Shown here piece after piece: positions 8,793 to 17,700 of a DNA stretch of 64,000 nucleotides. This stretch comes from Paractinoplanes abujensis. GTDB lineage: Bacteria; Actinomycetota; Actinomycetes; Mycobacteriales; Micromonosporaceae. Position 1 is the first letter of the stretch. Each line of letters begins with the position of its first letter. The translations under genes and the position numbers were made by a program. The DNA is taken from positions 5,704,001 through 5,768,000 of the forward strand of contig NZ_JACHMF010000001.1 in assembly GCF_014204895.1 (NCBI RefSeq). Reading direction: 5' to 3'. The notes beneath the pieces were generated by a model that saw only the letters and a program-made list of their open reading frames with translations, did no database searches and was not told the DNA's origin.

Positions 8793-9508
8793 TGACCACG
8801 ACGCAAACCTCCCTGATGCCGGTCGACCCGGCCGTCTCACCGGCCCAGGCGTCACGCGTCCTGGCGATCCGGGCCAACCTGCTGCCCGACGAGATCACCG
8901 CGGGCCGCAACGCGCGGCGTACCCGCAGCCTGCTGATCGCCACCGTGCTCGCGGTGATCGCGGGCCTCGGCGGCTGGTACGTCTACGCCGTACAGAACCT
9001 CGACAGCGCGACCGAGAACCTGACGTCGGCCACCGACTCTGTCGCCAAGGCGCAGAACGACAAGAAGAAGTACGCGGGCGTCACCGGCATCATCTCCGAC
9101 CGGGATCAGGTCAAGGCCGACCTCAAGACGCTGATGGCCAACGACCTGCCCTGGGCCAAGACCACCGACACCCTGCGCAGCACCGCCGCGGCCGCCAACG
9201 TCACGGTCAAGGACATGGGGGCCAACGTCGTCCTGGACGCCGCCGCCCCGGCCGCCGACGGCAAAGCGGCCGCGGCCACCGAGCGGACGGTAGCCATGAT
9301 CAATCTGACCGGCCAGGCGCCCGACAAGACCGACGTCGCCGTGTTCGTCGACAAGCTGGCCGGCCTCAAGGGCTTCGCCGACCCGTACGTGACCAGCGTG
9401 TCCAAGAACGGCGAGGAGAAGTGGGACTACGCCCTCTCCGTCAAGGTCACGTCGGCCGCGCTGTGCGGCCGCTTCACCACGGCCTGCGCCGCCACCGGAG
9501 GGAACTGA
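8792..9508 (+). CDS. pilN: Type IV pilus assembly protein PilN
   Basis: 238 residues. A cytoplasmic N-terminal tail of about 48 residues is followed by one transmembrane helix (LLIATVLAVIAGLGGWYVYA). Next comes a region predicted as coiled coil (QNLDSATENLTSATDSVAKA) and an extracytoplasmic ferredoxin-like domain. Sequence identity within the PilN family is low, so position and topology carry the call. PilN heterodimerises with PilO and links PilM to the envelope part of the machine. Its ATG overlaps the pilM stop and its stop overlaps the pilO ATG. Confidence 0.88.
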   Translation: MTTTQTSLMPVDPAVSPAQASRVLAIRANLLPDEITAGRNARRTRSLLIATVLAVIAGLGGWYVYAVQNLDSATENLTSATDSVAKAQNDKKKYAGVTGIISDRDQVKADLKTLMANDLPWAKTTDTLRSTAAAANVTVKDMGANVVLDAAAPAADGKAAAATERTVAMINLTGQAPDKTDVAVFVDKLAGLKGFADPYVTSVSKNGEEKWDYALSVKVTSAALCGRFTTACAATGGN

Positions 9509-10113
9509 TGGACGCCCGTCGCACCGACCGGATCTGGCTCATCGGCGGGATCGTAGCCATCGTGATCATCGTGGCGGCGGCCTGGCTGCTCGCCATCTCG
9601 CCCAAGTTCGCCGAGGCCGACACCGTGCAGACCGAGGCCGACGACACCGTCATCCAGCTCACCAAGCTGAAGAAGGACGTGGCCGCGCTCAAGGAGCAGG
9701 ACGCGAAGAAGACCACCTACCAGGCGCAGCTCGACACGCTTGTGAAGAACCTGCCCGAGACGTACGGTCAGCCGGCCTTCATCCGCTCCCTCAAGGACGC
9801 GGGCACCCGCAGCGGCGTCGAGGTGACCGTCCTGTCGGCCGGCACCACCCTCCAGTCGGGGACCGTGGCCACGGCGGCCGAGATGCCCCTGGCGGTGACC
9901 GCGAGCGGCACGGCCGCCAACATGAGCCGGTTCCTGACCCAGATGCAGCAGATCCAGCCGCGGGCGGTGCTCGTCAGCACCATCAACCTCGGTGCCGGCG
10001 AGGACGAGGCGCAGGTCTCCGCGAGCCTGACGCTGACCGCCTTCTGCACCACCTCGGAGTTGGCCGACAGCGCCAAGTCGGACCGCACCGACCGCTGCCG
10101 GATCGCGGGCTGA
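9508..10113 (+). CDS. pilO: Type IV pilus assembly protein PilO
   Basis: 201 residues. There is a short charged N-terminus, one transmembrane helix (IWLIGGIVAIVIIVAAAWLL), a Lys/Glu/Asp-rich coiled coil to about residue 75 and an extracytoplasmic domain with a SGVEVTVLS strand. This matches PilO topology and partners PilN. The ATG at 9508 overlaps the pilN stop. Two cysteines near the C-terminus (FCTTSEL and DRCRIAG) are shared in style with the end of PilN (LCGRFTTACA), and may form disulphides outside the membrane. No pilP or pilQ follows, as expected without an outer membrane. Confidence 0.87.
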   Translation: MDARRTDRIWLIGGIVAIVIIVAAAWLLAISPKFAEADTVQTEADDTVIQLTKLKKDVAALKEQDAKKTTYQAQLDTLVKNLPETYGQPAFIRSLKDAGTRSGVEVTVLSAGTTLQSGTVATAAEMPLAVTASGTAANMSRFLTQMQQIQPRAVLVSTINLGAGEDEAQVSASLTLTAFCTTSELADSAKSDRTDRCRIAG

Positions 10114-10190
10114 CCTCGGGCCCACCGGCGCGCGGGTGAACACCGGCGGGTGGGACGACACTCCATTGTCACCCTGAGTACGCTGCCCGT

Positions 10191-10844
10191 ATGTCTTACG
10201 CGGTCCCACCGACCCGTACCGCAGCGGTCGTCCGCCAGCTGCGCAACGAGATCGTCACCGGCGAGCTGCCCCCGGGCACGCTCATCAAGGACGCCGAGCT
10301 CGCTGCGCGGCTGGGAGTCAGCATCACCCCCGTACGCGAGGCTATTGCCCAGCTCAGCGTCGAGGGCCTGATCGACATCGCGCCCAACCGCACCCGGCAC
10401 GTCACCAAGGTCACCCAGAAGAACGCGCTCGAGCTGATAGACGTGATGAGCGTGCTGGCCTGCGCCGGTTTCGAGTGGGGGGTCGACAACCTGACCGACA
10501 CCCACATCGGGCTGCTGCGCCAGCGGCAGAAGGAGTTCATCGACGCCCTGGCCGCGGGCAACGTGCTCGCGGCCGGTGCGGCCGGGGCCGACTTCAGCAC
10601 GATCATCATCCTGGCCAGCGGCAACCGTGAGCTGCAGTCCATGGTGGACCTGGTGGTCGCGCGCACGATGCGAATCCTCGCCATGACCGCCGAGAGCGAC
10701 CTCTGGAACAGCTGGATCTCCGGCCACGACGCGATCCTGCAACTGCTCGAGGAGGGCGACCGCAAGGGCGCGCTGGCACGCTACCGGCAGATATACGTCG
10801 ACTACCGCACGCAGGTCGAGCGCGAACTCTTCGTCGATCAGTGA
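10191..10844 (+). CDS. GntR-family transcriptional regulator (FCD type)
   Basis: 217 residues. The winged helix is at about 10-75 (VVRQLRNEIVTGELPPGTLI, then AELAARLGVSITPVREAI), followed by an all-helical FCD-like effector domain. FCD proteins usually bind carboxylated metabolites, often through metal-binding His and Asp. Here the last third keeps SGHDAILQLLEEGDRKGAL, the typical C-terminal helix. The ATG is 77 bases after the pilO stop on the same strand, so read-through from the pil operon is possible. Its target is not evident. The last seven bases overlap the convergent oxidoreductase gene. Confidence 0.88.
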   Translation: MSYAVPPTRTAAVVRQLRNEIVTGELPPGTLIKDAELAARLGVSITPVREAIAQLSVEGLIDIAPNRTRHVTKVTQKNALELIDVMSVLACAGFEWGVDNLTDTHIGLLRQRQKEFIDALAAGNVLAAGAAGADFSTIIILASGNRELQSMVDLVVARTMRILAMTAESDLWNSWISGHDAILQLLEEGDRKGALARYRQIYVDYRTQVERELFVDQ

Positions 10845-11683
10845 GTGCGTAGCAGCTCGGCCACTCCGTCGAGGGCCGGCCGGCGCACGGCGAAGCGGGT
10901 GATTCCCCACCGGCTTTCCAGGTCACGCAGCTTGGCCGCGATCTCGTCGAGCGTCCCGGCCAGCACGTACGGGCAGGCGATCAGATCGTCCTCGTCGGCG
11001 TCGACCTCTTTCGCGTACGCGGAGTAGGCGGCACCGGCGTCGTCGGTCACCTCGAACCGCTGCACCAGCGCCTCCACCGGGATCCCGCCGCACAGCTCGA
11101 CCTGCGCGTCCACTTGCTCGCGGCGCCACCTCGTCTCGTGCGAGTGCCCGTCGTCCAACGTGCGGCCCAGCCCCGACAACCCGATCAGGTCGGCGTGCGA
11201 GGCCGCCCAGCGCAGCAGCCGCGTGTTGCCGCCCCCGATGAGCAGAGGCACCTTTTCCTGTACGGGCCGGGGCCGCTCCAGGCCCTCCCCGGCGAGCATG
11301 CGGGTGGCCGCCTCGGCCACCGCGATGCAGTGGTCGATCCGCCCCCGTACGGCGGGCCGCACCCGGCCCACCGCGGCCCACTCGGCCGGCGTGTGCCCGG
11401 CGCCCAGCCCCAGCACGGCCCGGCCGTCCGAGACGACGTCGAGCGTGGCCACGTCCACGGCGATCAGCATCGGCTCCCGCACGCCGGCGTTCGTGACGTA
11501 CGAGCCCAGACGGATGCGTGAGGTCACCGCGGCCGCCGCGGCCAGCGCGACGAACGGGGCGGCACACGAACCCGGGTGGTCCGCCACGTAGAGCGACTCG
11601 AAACCGGCCTCCTCGGCCCGGCGGGCGGTGTCCAGCCAACCGGCGGCGGTGTCGGGCAGGGCTTGCAGCGCGAAGGTGACCAT
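10838..11683 (-). CDS. LLM-class flavin (probably F420-dependent) oxidoreductase
   Basis: 281 residues from the ATG at 11681-11683, chosen because GAGG lies nine bases upstream; an in-frame GTG at 11698 adds five residues. The product has the luciferase-like monooxygenase TIM barrel: DTARRAEEAGFESLYVADHPG, then ALAAAAAVTSRIRLGSYVTN and VVSDGRAVLGLGAGHTPAEW, with late PLLIGGGNTRLLRWAASHAD. These match actinobacterial coenzyme F420-dependent oxidoreductases of the luciferase superfamily. The substrate is unknown. It converges on the GntR gene and diverges from the receiver gene at 11806. Confidence 0.88.
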   Translation of the reverse strand: MVTFALQALPDTAAGWLDTARRAEEAGFESLYVADHPGSCAAPFVALAAAAAVTSRIRLGSYVTNAGVREPMLIAVDVATLDVVSDGRAVLGLGAGHTPAEWAAVGRVRPAVRGRIDHCIAVAEAATRMLAGEGLERPRPVQEKVPLLIGGGNTRLLRWAASHADLIGLSGLGRTLDDGHSHETRWRREQVDAQVELCGGIPVEALVQRFEVTDDAGAAYSAYAKEVDADEDDLIACPYVLAGTLDEIAAKLRDLESRWGITRFAVRRPALDGVAELLRTH

Positions 11684-11805
11684 GCGCCCGATCCTCACCC
11701 GGACCTGTCCGCATTGCCCAGACCTTTTCGCGCCCGGCGAATTCGCAACCCGCCCGCAACCGTGATCTTCCTCGCGCGGACACCGGCCGCGCCGATGGGC
11801 GGATC

Positions 11806-12195
11806 GTGACCCCCGATCTGGTCCTCGTCGCCGAGGACGACCCCGACATCCGCGACCTGCTGACCGTCACCCTGGAATCCGCCGGGTTCCGGGCCGTGGC
11901 GGCCAAGGACGGACACACCGCGGCCCGCATTCTCACCGTCGCCCGCCCGATCGCCCTCATCACCGACGTCCGGATGCCCGCCCTCAACGGCATGGAACTG
12001 TGCCAGCTGGCCCGGCGCGACCCGGCCTCCCGCGACACCGCGATCCTCATGATCTCGTCGCACACCCACATGTTCGACATCGACGCCGGCCTGAGCTCCG
12101 GCGCCGACCGCTACCTGCCCAAACCGTTGTCCCCCAGGCGGCTGGTAGCCGAGCTGCGCGAGCTGATCGCCGCCCGCGGGCTGACCCGCGACTGA
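11806..12195 (+). CDS. Single-domain response regulator (receiver)
   Basis: 129 residues from a GTG. It is a complete CheY-like receiver with acidic pair EDD at 10-12, phospho-acceptor Asp in ITDVRMPALNGMEL, the conserved Ser in MISSHTH and Lys in YLPKPLSPRRL. There is no output domain. Two genes downstream is a histidine kinase, and between them is a second receiver, so this is probably part of a phosphorelay or a protein-protein output. The gene is 47 bp before the next receiver and on the same strand. Confidence 0.88.
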   Translation: MTPDLVLVAEDDPDIRDLLTVTLESAGFRAVAAKDGHTAARILTVARPIALITDVRMPALNGMELCQLARRDPASRDTAILMISSHTHMFDIDAGLSSGADRYLPKPLSPRRLVAELRELIAARGLTRD

Positions 12196-12242
12196 ACCGC
12201 CGAGACCCACGAGCCGTTTCCCGAACCAGGAGGTAGACAGAA

Positions 12243-12698
12243 ATGACCGCGCTTCTCGCCCCGCCGACGGAATCCGATGCCTTCACCCGCGCGATGTCCT
12301 CCGGACCGATCACGGCTCCCCTGTCGCCCAGCGTGCTCATCGCCGACGACGATGACGACGTGCGCGACGTCATCGAATACCGCCTGCAGGTGGCCGGCTA
12401 CCGCACGATGACCGCCGACAACGGCCGGTCCGCGCTCAACCTGGCCATCGAACGCCGGCCCCGCGTGATCATCCTGGACGTCACGATGCCGCAGATCGAC
12501 GGTCTGACCGTCTGCAACCGGCTGCACGCGAGCCCGGCCACGGCCGAGATCCCCGTACTGATGATCAGCGGCAACGGCCGCCCCACCGACCTCGAACTCG
12601 GCTTCTCCGCGGGCGCCGACGACTACCTGCCCAAGCCCTTCAGCACGCGCGAAATGATGCGCCGGGTCAGCTGGCTGCTGCTTTCCGCAGGTCGGTGA
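12243..12698 (+). CDS. Single-domain response regulator (receiver) with N-terminal extension
   Basis: 151 residues. About 28 residues of extension precede the receiver (VLIADDDDDVRDVI). The phospho-acceptor Asp is in VIILDVTMPQIDGL, Ser in LMISGNG and Lys in YLPKPFSTREM. The start ATG has AGGAGG about a dozen bases upstream. Its stop overlaps the GTG of the histidine kinase by four bases, which implies translational coupling and a direct kinase-receiver pair. There is no DNA-binding domain. Confidence 0.9.
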   Translation: MTALLAPPTESDAFTRAMSSGPITAPLSPSVLIADDDDDVRDVIEYRLQVAGYRTMTADNGRSALNLAIERRPRVIILDVTMPQIDGLTVCNRLHASPATAEIPVLMISGNGRPTDLELGFSAGADDYLPKPFSTREMMRRVSWLLLSAGR

Positions 12699-14707
12699 CC
12701 TCGGATTCTCAGGCGGGGACGGCGAATGCCGAACGTCACTTTGTGTCTCCCCTGCTGCGCACGCTCGGTTTCGCCGCGCTGTACGTGATCGCCACGTACG
12801 CGGGCCGGCTGACCGTGCTCGACCAGACCAACCTGAGCCTGGTCTGGCCGGCGGCGGGGGTGCTGGCGGTCTGGTTCGCCGCCCGGCCGCGCACCCCGTG
12901 GCGCTGGGCCGACCCGGTGGCCCTGGTCGCCATCACCATCGGCGTCAACCTGGCGACCGGCTCCGGCCCGGCGATGGCGGGCTTCTTCGCGGCGGCCAAC
13001 CTGCTCCAGGCGTACGCCCTGGTCTGGCTGCTGCGGCGCTGGCTGCCCACGCTGTGGCGGCCCGACGGCCTCACGCGCATCCCCGAGCTGTGGCGTCTCC
13101 TGCTGGCCGCGGTGCTGAGCAGCGCGGCCGGGGCGGGCCTGGGCGCGGTGGGCCTGTGGACGGTGCACGGCGCGTTCTCACCCGAGTCCGCGGTCGTGTG
13201 GCTGGCCCGCAACACCGTCAGCGTCGTGGTCGTCGGGATGGCCCTGCACCTGCTGCTGCGGCCCCGCCGCCTGTGGCAGCGCTGGACCGGCCTGGGCGCG
13301 CCCTGCCGCATCGAGCACATCGGCGTGGCCGCGGCCTCGGCCCTGGCCTATCTGCTGGTCTTCGGCATCACCCACGGGCTGCCGGTGGCGTTCAGCCTGA
13401 TCACGCTCACCGTGTGGGCCGGCGTCCGGCTGCGCACCTCGTACGTGATGCTGCACTCGCTGGCCTTCGGCGGGGCCACCATCATCTTCACGCTCAACGG
13501 CACCGGCCCGTTCGCGGCCATCGAGTCGCACCCGTTGCGGGCCCTCGTGGCGCAGTTCTTCGTGGCCACCCTGGCCGTCGTCGGCCTGGTGCTGGCTTTG
13601 GGCCGCGACGAGCGCAACGCGCTGGTGGCCCGGCTGCGCGCCTCCGAAGAAGCGGCGGTCGAACAGGCCACCACCATGGCCACGATCATCGACTCGATGC
13701 AGGAGGGCCTGGTCGTCATCGACGAGCAGGGCCACTACCGCCTGGCCAACGCGGCCGCGCGCCGGCTCATCGGCGTGACCGGCGGCACCGCGCGCCTGCA
13801 GGAGGCGAGCTTCTACGGCCTGTACCGGGCCGACGGCTCGCCGCTGCCCGAGCAGGACAGGCCCCACCGCCGCATCCTGGCCGGTTCGTACGAGCCGACC
13901 GACCTGATGGTCCGCAACGCGGCCAACCCCGGCGGCCGGATGATCCATGTCAGCGGGAGCGTGCTGCCCAACAGCCGGGAGGCGCTCGTCGTCTTCCACG
14001 ACGTGACAGCCGACCGGCGGCACCGCGACGAACTCACCTCGTTCGCCGGCGTGGTCGCCCACGACCTGATGAACCCGCTGGCCACCATCGAAGGCTGGTC
14101 GGAGGTGCTGGCCGGCGAGGTCGACGAGGACAACGACTTCGCCGTGGACAGCGTGACCCGCATCCGCCGCGCCGCCGGACGCATGCGCAGCCTGATCGAC
14201 GGCCTGCTGGCCTACACGACCGCGCGCGACGCCGGCCTCGACCCGGCCCCCGTCGACCTGGACGCGGTGGTCCGCGACATCGCCACCGGCCGGCTCGACC
14301 ACGCGGCCAGCATCGGCGCGCCCATGCCCCGCTTCGACCTGGAAGACCTGACGCTGGTGCGGGCCGACCCGGTGCTGACCCGCCAACTGCTGGAGAACCT
14401 GATCGGCAACGCGATCAAATACACGGCCCCCGGGGTGGTGCCGCAGATCGTCATCCGAGCCAAAGTCGCCGGCGACGGCTTCGTCCGCATCTCGGTGACG
14501 GACAACGGGATCGGCATCCCGATGGGCCAGCACGAGGCCATCTTCCAGAACTTCCACCGCGCGCACGTCGCCCAGGGCTACGCCGGAACAGGCCTGGGCC
14601 TGGCCATCTGCAAACGCATCGTCGAACGCCACGGCGGCACGATCGAAGCCACGAACGGCGACGAAGGCGGCGCCCGCATGGTCTTCACGCTCCCCCTGGT
14701 CAGCTGA
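12695..14707 (+). CDS. MASE1-PAS sensor histidine kinase
   Basis: 670 residues from a GTG that overlaps the preceding receiver. The N-terminal 300 residues hold about eight hydrophobic helices in the MASE1 pattern (NLSLVWPAAGVLAVWFA, GVNLATGSGPAMAGFFAAAN). A short coiled coil and a PAS domain follow (about 325-440; MATIIDSMQEGLVVIDEQG). HisKA has the acceptor His456 in VVAHDLMNPLATIEGWSEVL, and HATPase_c shows the N box (NLIGNAIKYT), G1 (DNGIGIP) and G2 (GTGLGLAICKRIVERHGG). It is a membrane-bound sensor kinase; its ligand is unknown. The kinase and two output-less receivers form one transcription unit. Confidence 0.93.
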   Translation: MTSDSQAGTANAERHFVSPLLRTLGFAALYVIATYAGRLTVLDQTNLSLVWPAAGVLAVWFAARPRTPWRWADPVALVAITIGVNLATGSGPAMAGFFAAANLLQAYALVWLLRRWLPTLWRPDGLTRIPELWRLLLAAVLSSAAGAGLGAVGLWTVHGAFSPESAVVWLARNTVSVVVVGMALHLLLRPRRLWQRWTGLGAPCRIEHIGVAAASALAYLLVFGITHGLPVAFSLITLTVWAGVRLRTSYVMLHSLAFGGATIIFTLNGTGPFAAIESHPLRALVAQFFVATLAVVGLVLALGRDERNALVARLRASEEAAVEQATTMATIIDSMQEGLVVIDEQGHYRLANAAARRLIGVTGGTARLQEASFYGLYRADGSPLPEQDRPHRRILAGSYEPTDLMVRNAANPGGRMIHVSGSVLPNSREALVVFHDVTADRRHRDELTSFAGVVAHDLMNPLATIEGWSEVLAGEVDEDNDFAVDSVTRIRRAAGRMRSLIDGLLAYTTARDAGLDPAPVDLDAVVRDIATGRLDHAASIGAPMPRFDLEDLTLVRADPVLTRQLLENLIGNAIKYTAPGVVPQIVIRAKVAGDGFVRISVTDNGIGIPMGQHEAIFQNFHRAHVAQGYAGTGLGLAICKRIVERHGGTIEATNGDEGGARMVFTLPLVS

Positions 14708-14762
14708 AGCATCGTCCGATCAGGACCTGCCACGTGTCAGACCCCGCAGTTAGGGTCTCTCC

Positions 14763-17700
14763 GTGACACCTTGGTGGCATTCCCCCAACGCCTCGGACGG
14801 GATCTTCGGCTTCTGGTCGGAGGCCGACCTTCAGGCGGTCGATGAGGGGCGCTCCGATTCGCTGGCACTCGGGTTGCTGCTCGCGCTCGCCGAAATCCAC
14901 GGTGTGCCCAAGACCGTCAGTCATCTGAGTCAGGTTCGCGTGCTGACCAGCGACGAAATCGCCATGCCGGATCGACAGCCGATCGCGATACCCGATTGGC
15001 TTGGCGAGCTTCCTCATCTCACACAGGTGGATGCTCGCGGATACAGCCCGACGTCGCTTCCGGTCGAGTTGCCTGTCCGCTGGGGCCTCGACGCCGATTC
15101 GGTGCTGCGTTTCGCTCGGGGAATCGACGCCGCCTCACTGGAAGCCGTTGACATCAGTGAGGACACAAGCGCGGCGGCGCTTCACCATCTACTGGCCTTC
15201 GCTGAGGGCGGAGAGCTGGCGCTGTCCTCCCTCGAGGTGGGGCAGGTCGTCTGGGGAGATCGGCCAGATCACGAACAGCAACTCTCGCACTGGGAGCACG
15301 TCCCCTGGCTGGAAGCCAACATCGACCGCTTGTTGGCGGCACTTCCGGGTCTCCGGAAGCTCTCCTTCTTCGGCTGTCCCCTCAGGCGTGTGCCCGAGCC
15401 CGTCCGGGCGATGTCTGGCCTCACCGATCTGACGCTGGGTGGTCTGTGGCCCGAGTCGTGGCCTGACTGGATCTTTGATCTCAGGTCGTTACGTAGCCTC
15501 GATCTTTCGTTCAACCGAATGACTGACCTCCCCACCGCCCTGAGTCAGGCCCGAAGCTTGACGTCCCTCAATATCCAGGGCAACGACTTCACGCGCATCC
15601 CGGACGTGGTTTGGGACCTCTCGTCGCTTATCGAGTTGATCGTGCGTCGCTGTCCGCTCGAGGAGATCTCCTCGCAAATCCTTCGGCTCGACAACCTCGC
15701 CCGGCTCGTCTTCGCATATGACGACCAGCAGCATCACGATTCGATTCCCGACACGCTTGTTGTTCCCCCGCCCGAGGTGGCGCGACAGGGCCTTGAAGCC
15801 ATCAAGAGTTACTGGCTGCAGGAGAAGCAAGCCGGAGTCGACTACTTGGCGGAGGCCAAGTTACTGATCATCGGCGAGGCCGGCGCGGGCAAGACATCGC
15901 TGACCAAGAAAATCCTTGATCCCACGTATCGCCTCGATGCCGCGGAGGACTCGACCGAAGGCATCGACGTGCGCGCGTGGCAGTTCCCGAGCGCCATCAG
16001 GGTGCGCGACCACGACGGTGAGCGGCTGCTGCAGCGTGACTTCCGGGTCAACGTGTGGGACTTCGGCGGGCAGGAGATCTACCACGCCACCCACCAGTTC
16101 TTCCTCACCAAGCGATCGGTCTACGTCCTCGTCTGCGACGAGCGCAAGGAGGACACCGACTTCCAGTACTGGCTCGACGTGGTCAACCTGCTCAGCGGGG
16201 GCAGTCCATTGATCATCGTGCAGAACCGCAAGCAGGGCCGCGCGCAGGCGTTGAACGTGGCGAGCCTGCGCCAGGCCTACGGGAATCTCTGCGGAACCGT
16301 CAGTCTCAACCTCGCCGACAACGACGGCCTCGAGGAGGCGGTCGGCCGCATCCGCAAGGAAGTGGAGTCGCTGCCGCACATCGGCACGAGCCTGCCCAAG
16401 ACCTGGCGGGACGTGCGGGTGGCGCTCGAAGCGGACGAACGCGACTACATCAGCGACGAGGAGTTCTTTCGGATCTGCCGGGCGAACGGATTCACCAGGG
16501 ACGACGACATCCGGCAGCTCGGCGGCTTCCTGCACGACCTCGGCATCTGCCTGTTCTTCCAGGACGACCCGCTGCTGCGCAAGACGGTCATCCTCAAGCC
16601 GGAGTGGGGCACGAGCGCCGTCTATCGGGTGCTCGACGACGACCGGGTGATCGACAACCTCGGCGTTTTCGGTCCCGGCGACCTGCCGCGCATCTGGCAC
16701 GAACGGACCTTCGCGGGGATGCACGCCGAGCTGGTCCAGCTGATGGTGAAGTTCGCGCTCTGCTTCCCGGTCGAGCACAGGTACGTTGCCCCGCAGCTGC
16801 TCTCCCCCGAGCAGCCGGAACACGACTGGGACGACACGGGCAACCTGGTGCTGCGTTACGAGTACGACGTCATGCCCAAGGGGATCGTGCGCCGGCTCAT
16901 CGTCGCGCTGCACGACCTGATCGACGGCTCGCTGGTGTGGCGGACCGGAGTGGTGCTGACGCACGAGTCGGGCCGGGCCGAGATCATCGAGGAGTATCAC
17001 CGCCGGCGGTTGCGGATCCGGCTCATGGGCGACGACCCGCGCGTGCTGCTGGCGATGATCAACCGGGAGCTGGGGCTGATCCACCGTTCCTTTCCGGAGA
17101 TCCGCTTCGCCAAGCTGCGCCCCTGCCACTGCGACGTGTGCCGGGCGTCCGCCGAGCCCGCAATGTTCACGATCGGCGAGCTGGAGGATTTCGCGCACAC
17201 CGGGGATCGCATTCAGTGCCGGGTCAGCCGCGCGCTGCTCGATCCCGTTCCGATGCTGGCCGAGTTGTCGACCGATCCCGTACGACGTACCGCCGCGCTC
17301 ACCGTCGGCCGCCCCGCGCCGCCGCCCGTACGGGAAACGCCTGAAGTTTTCGTCTCCTACAAGTGGGGCGGCGAGGCCGAGGCGATCGTCGACGACGTGC
17401 AGGCCCGGCTCACCGAGCTCGACGTCACCGTCGTCCGCGACAAGACGGAGATGTCCTACCGCGACTCGATCCGCGATTTCATGCGGCGGATCGGAGCCGG
17501 CAAGGCGGTCGTCGTCGTGCTCGACAAGGCGTACCTGGAGTCCGAGAACTGCATGTTCGAGCTGACGACGATCGCCGCCCGGCCCGAGTTCGCGGACCGG
17601 GTGTTTCCGATCGTCATGGCCGACGCCGAGATCTTCCAGCCGCTGTCCCGGCTCAAGTACGTCGCCTATTGGGAACGTCGTAAGGCTGAGCTGGAAGAGG

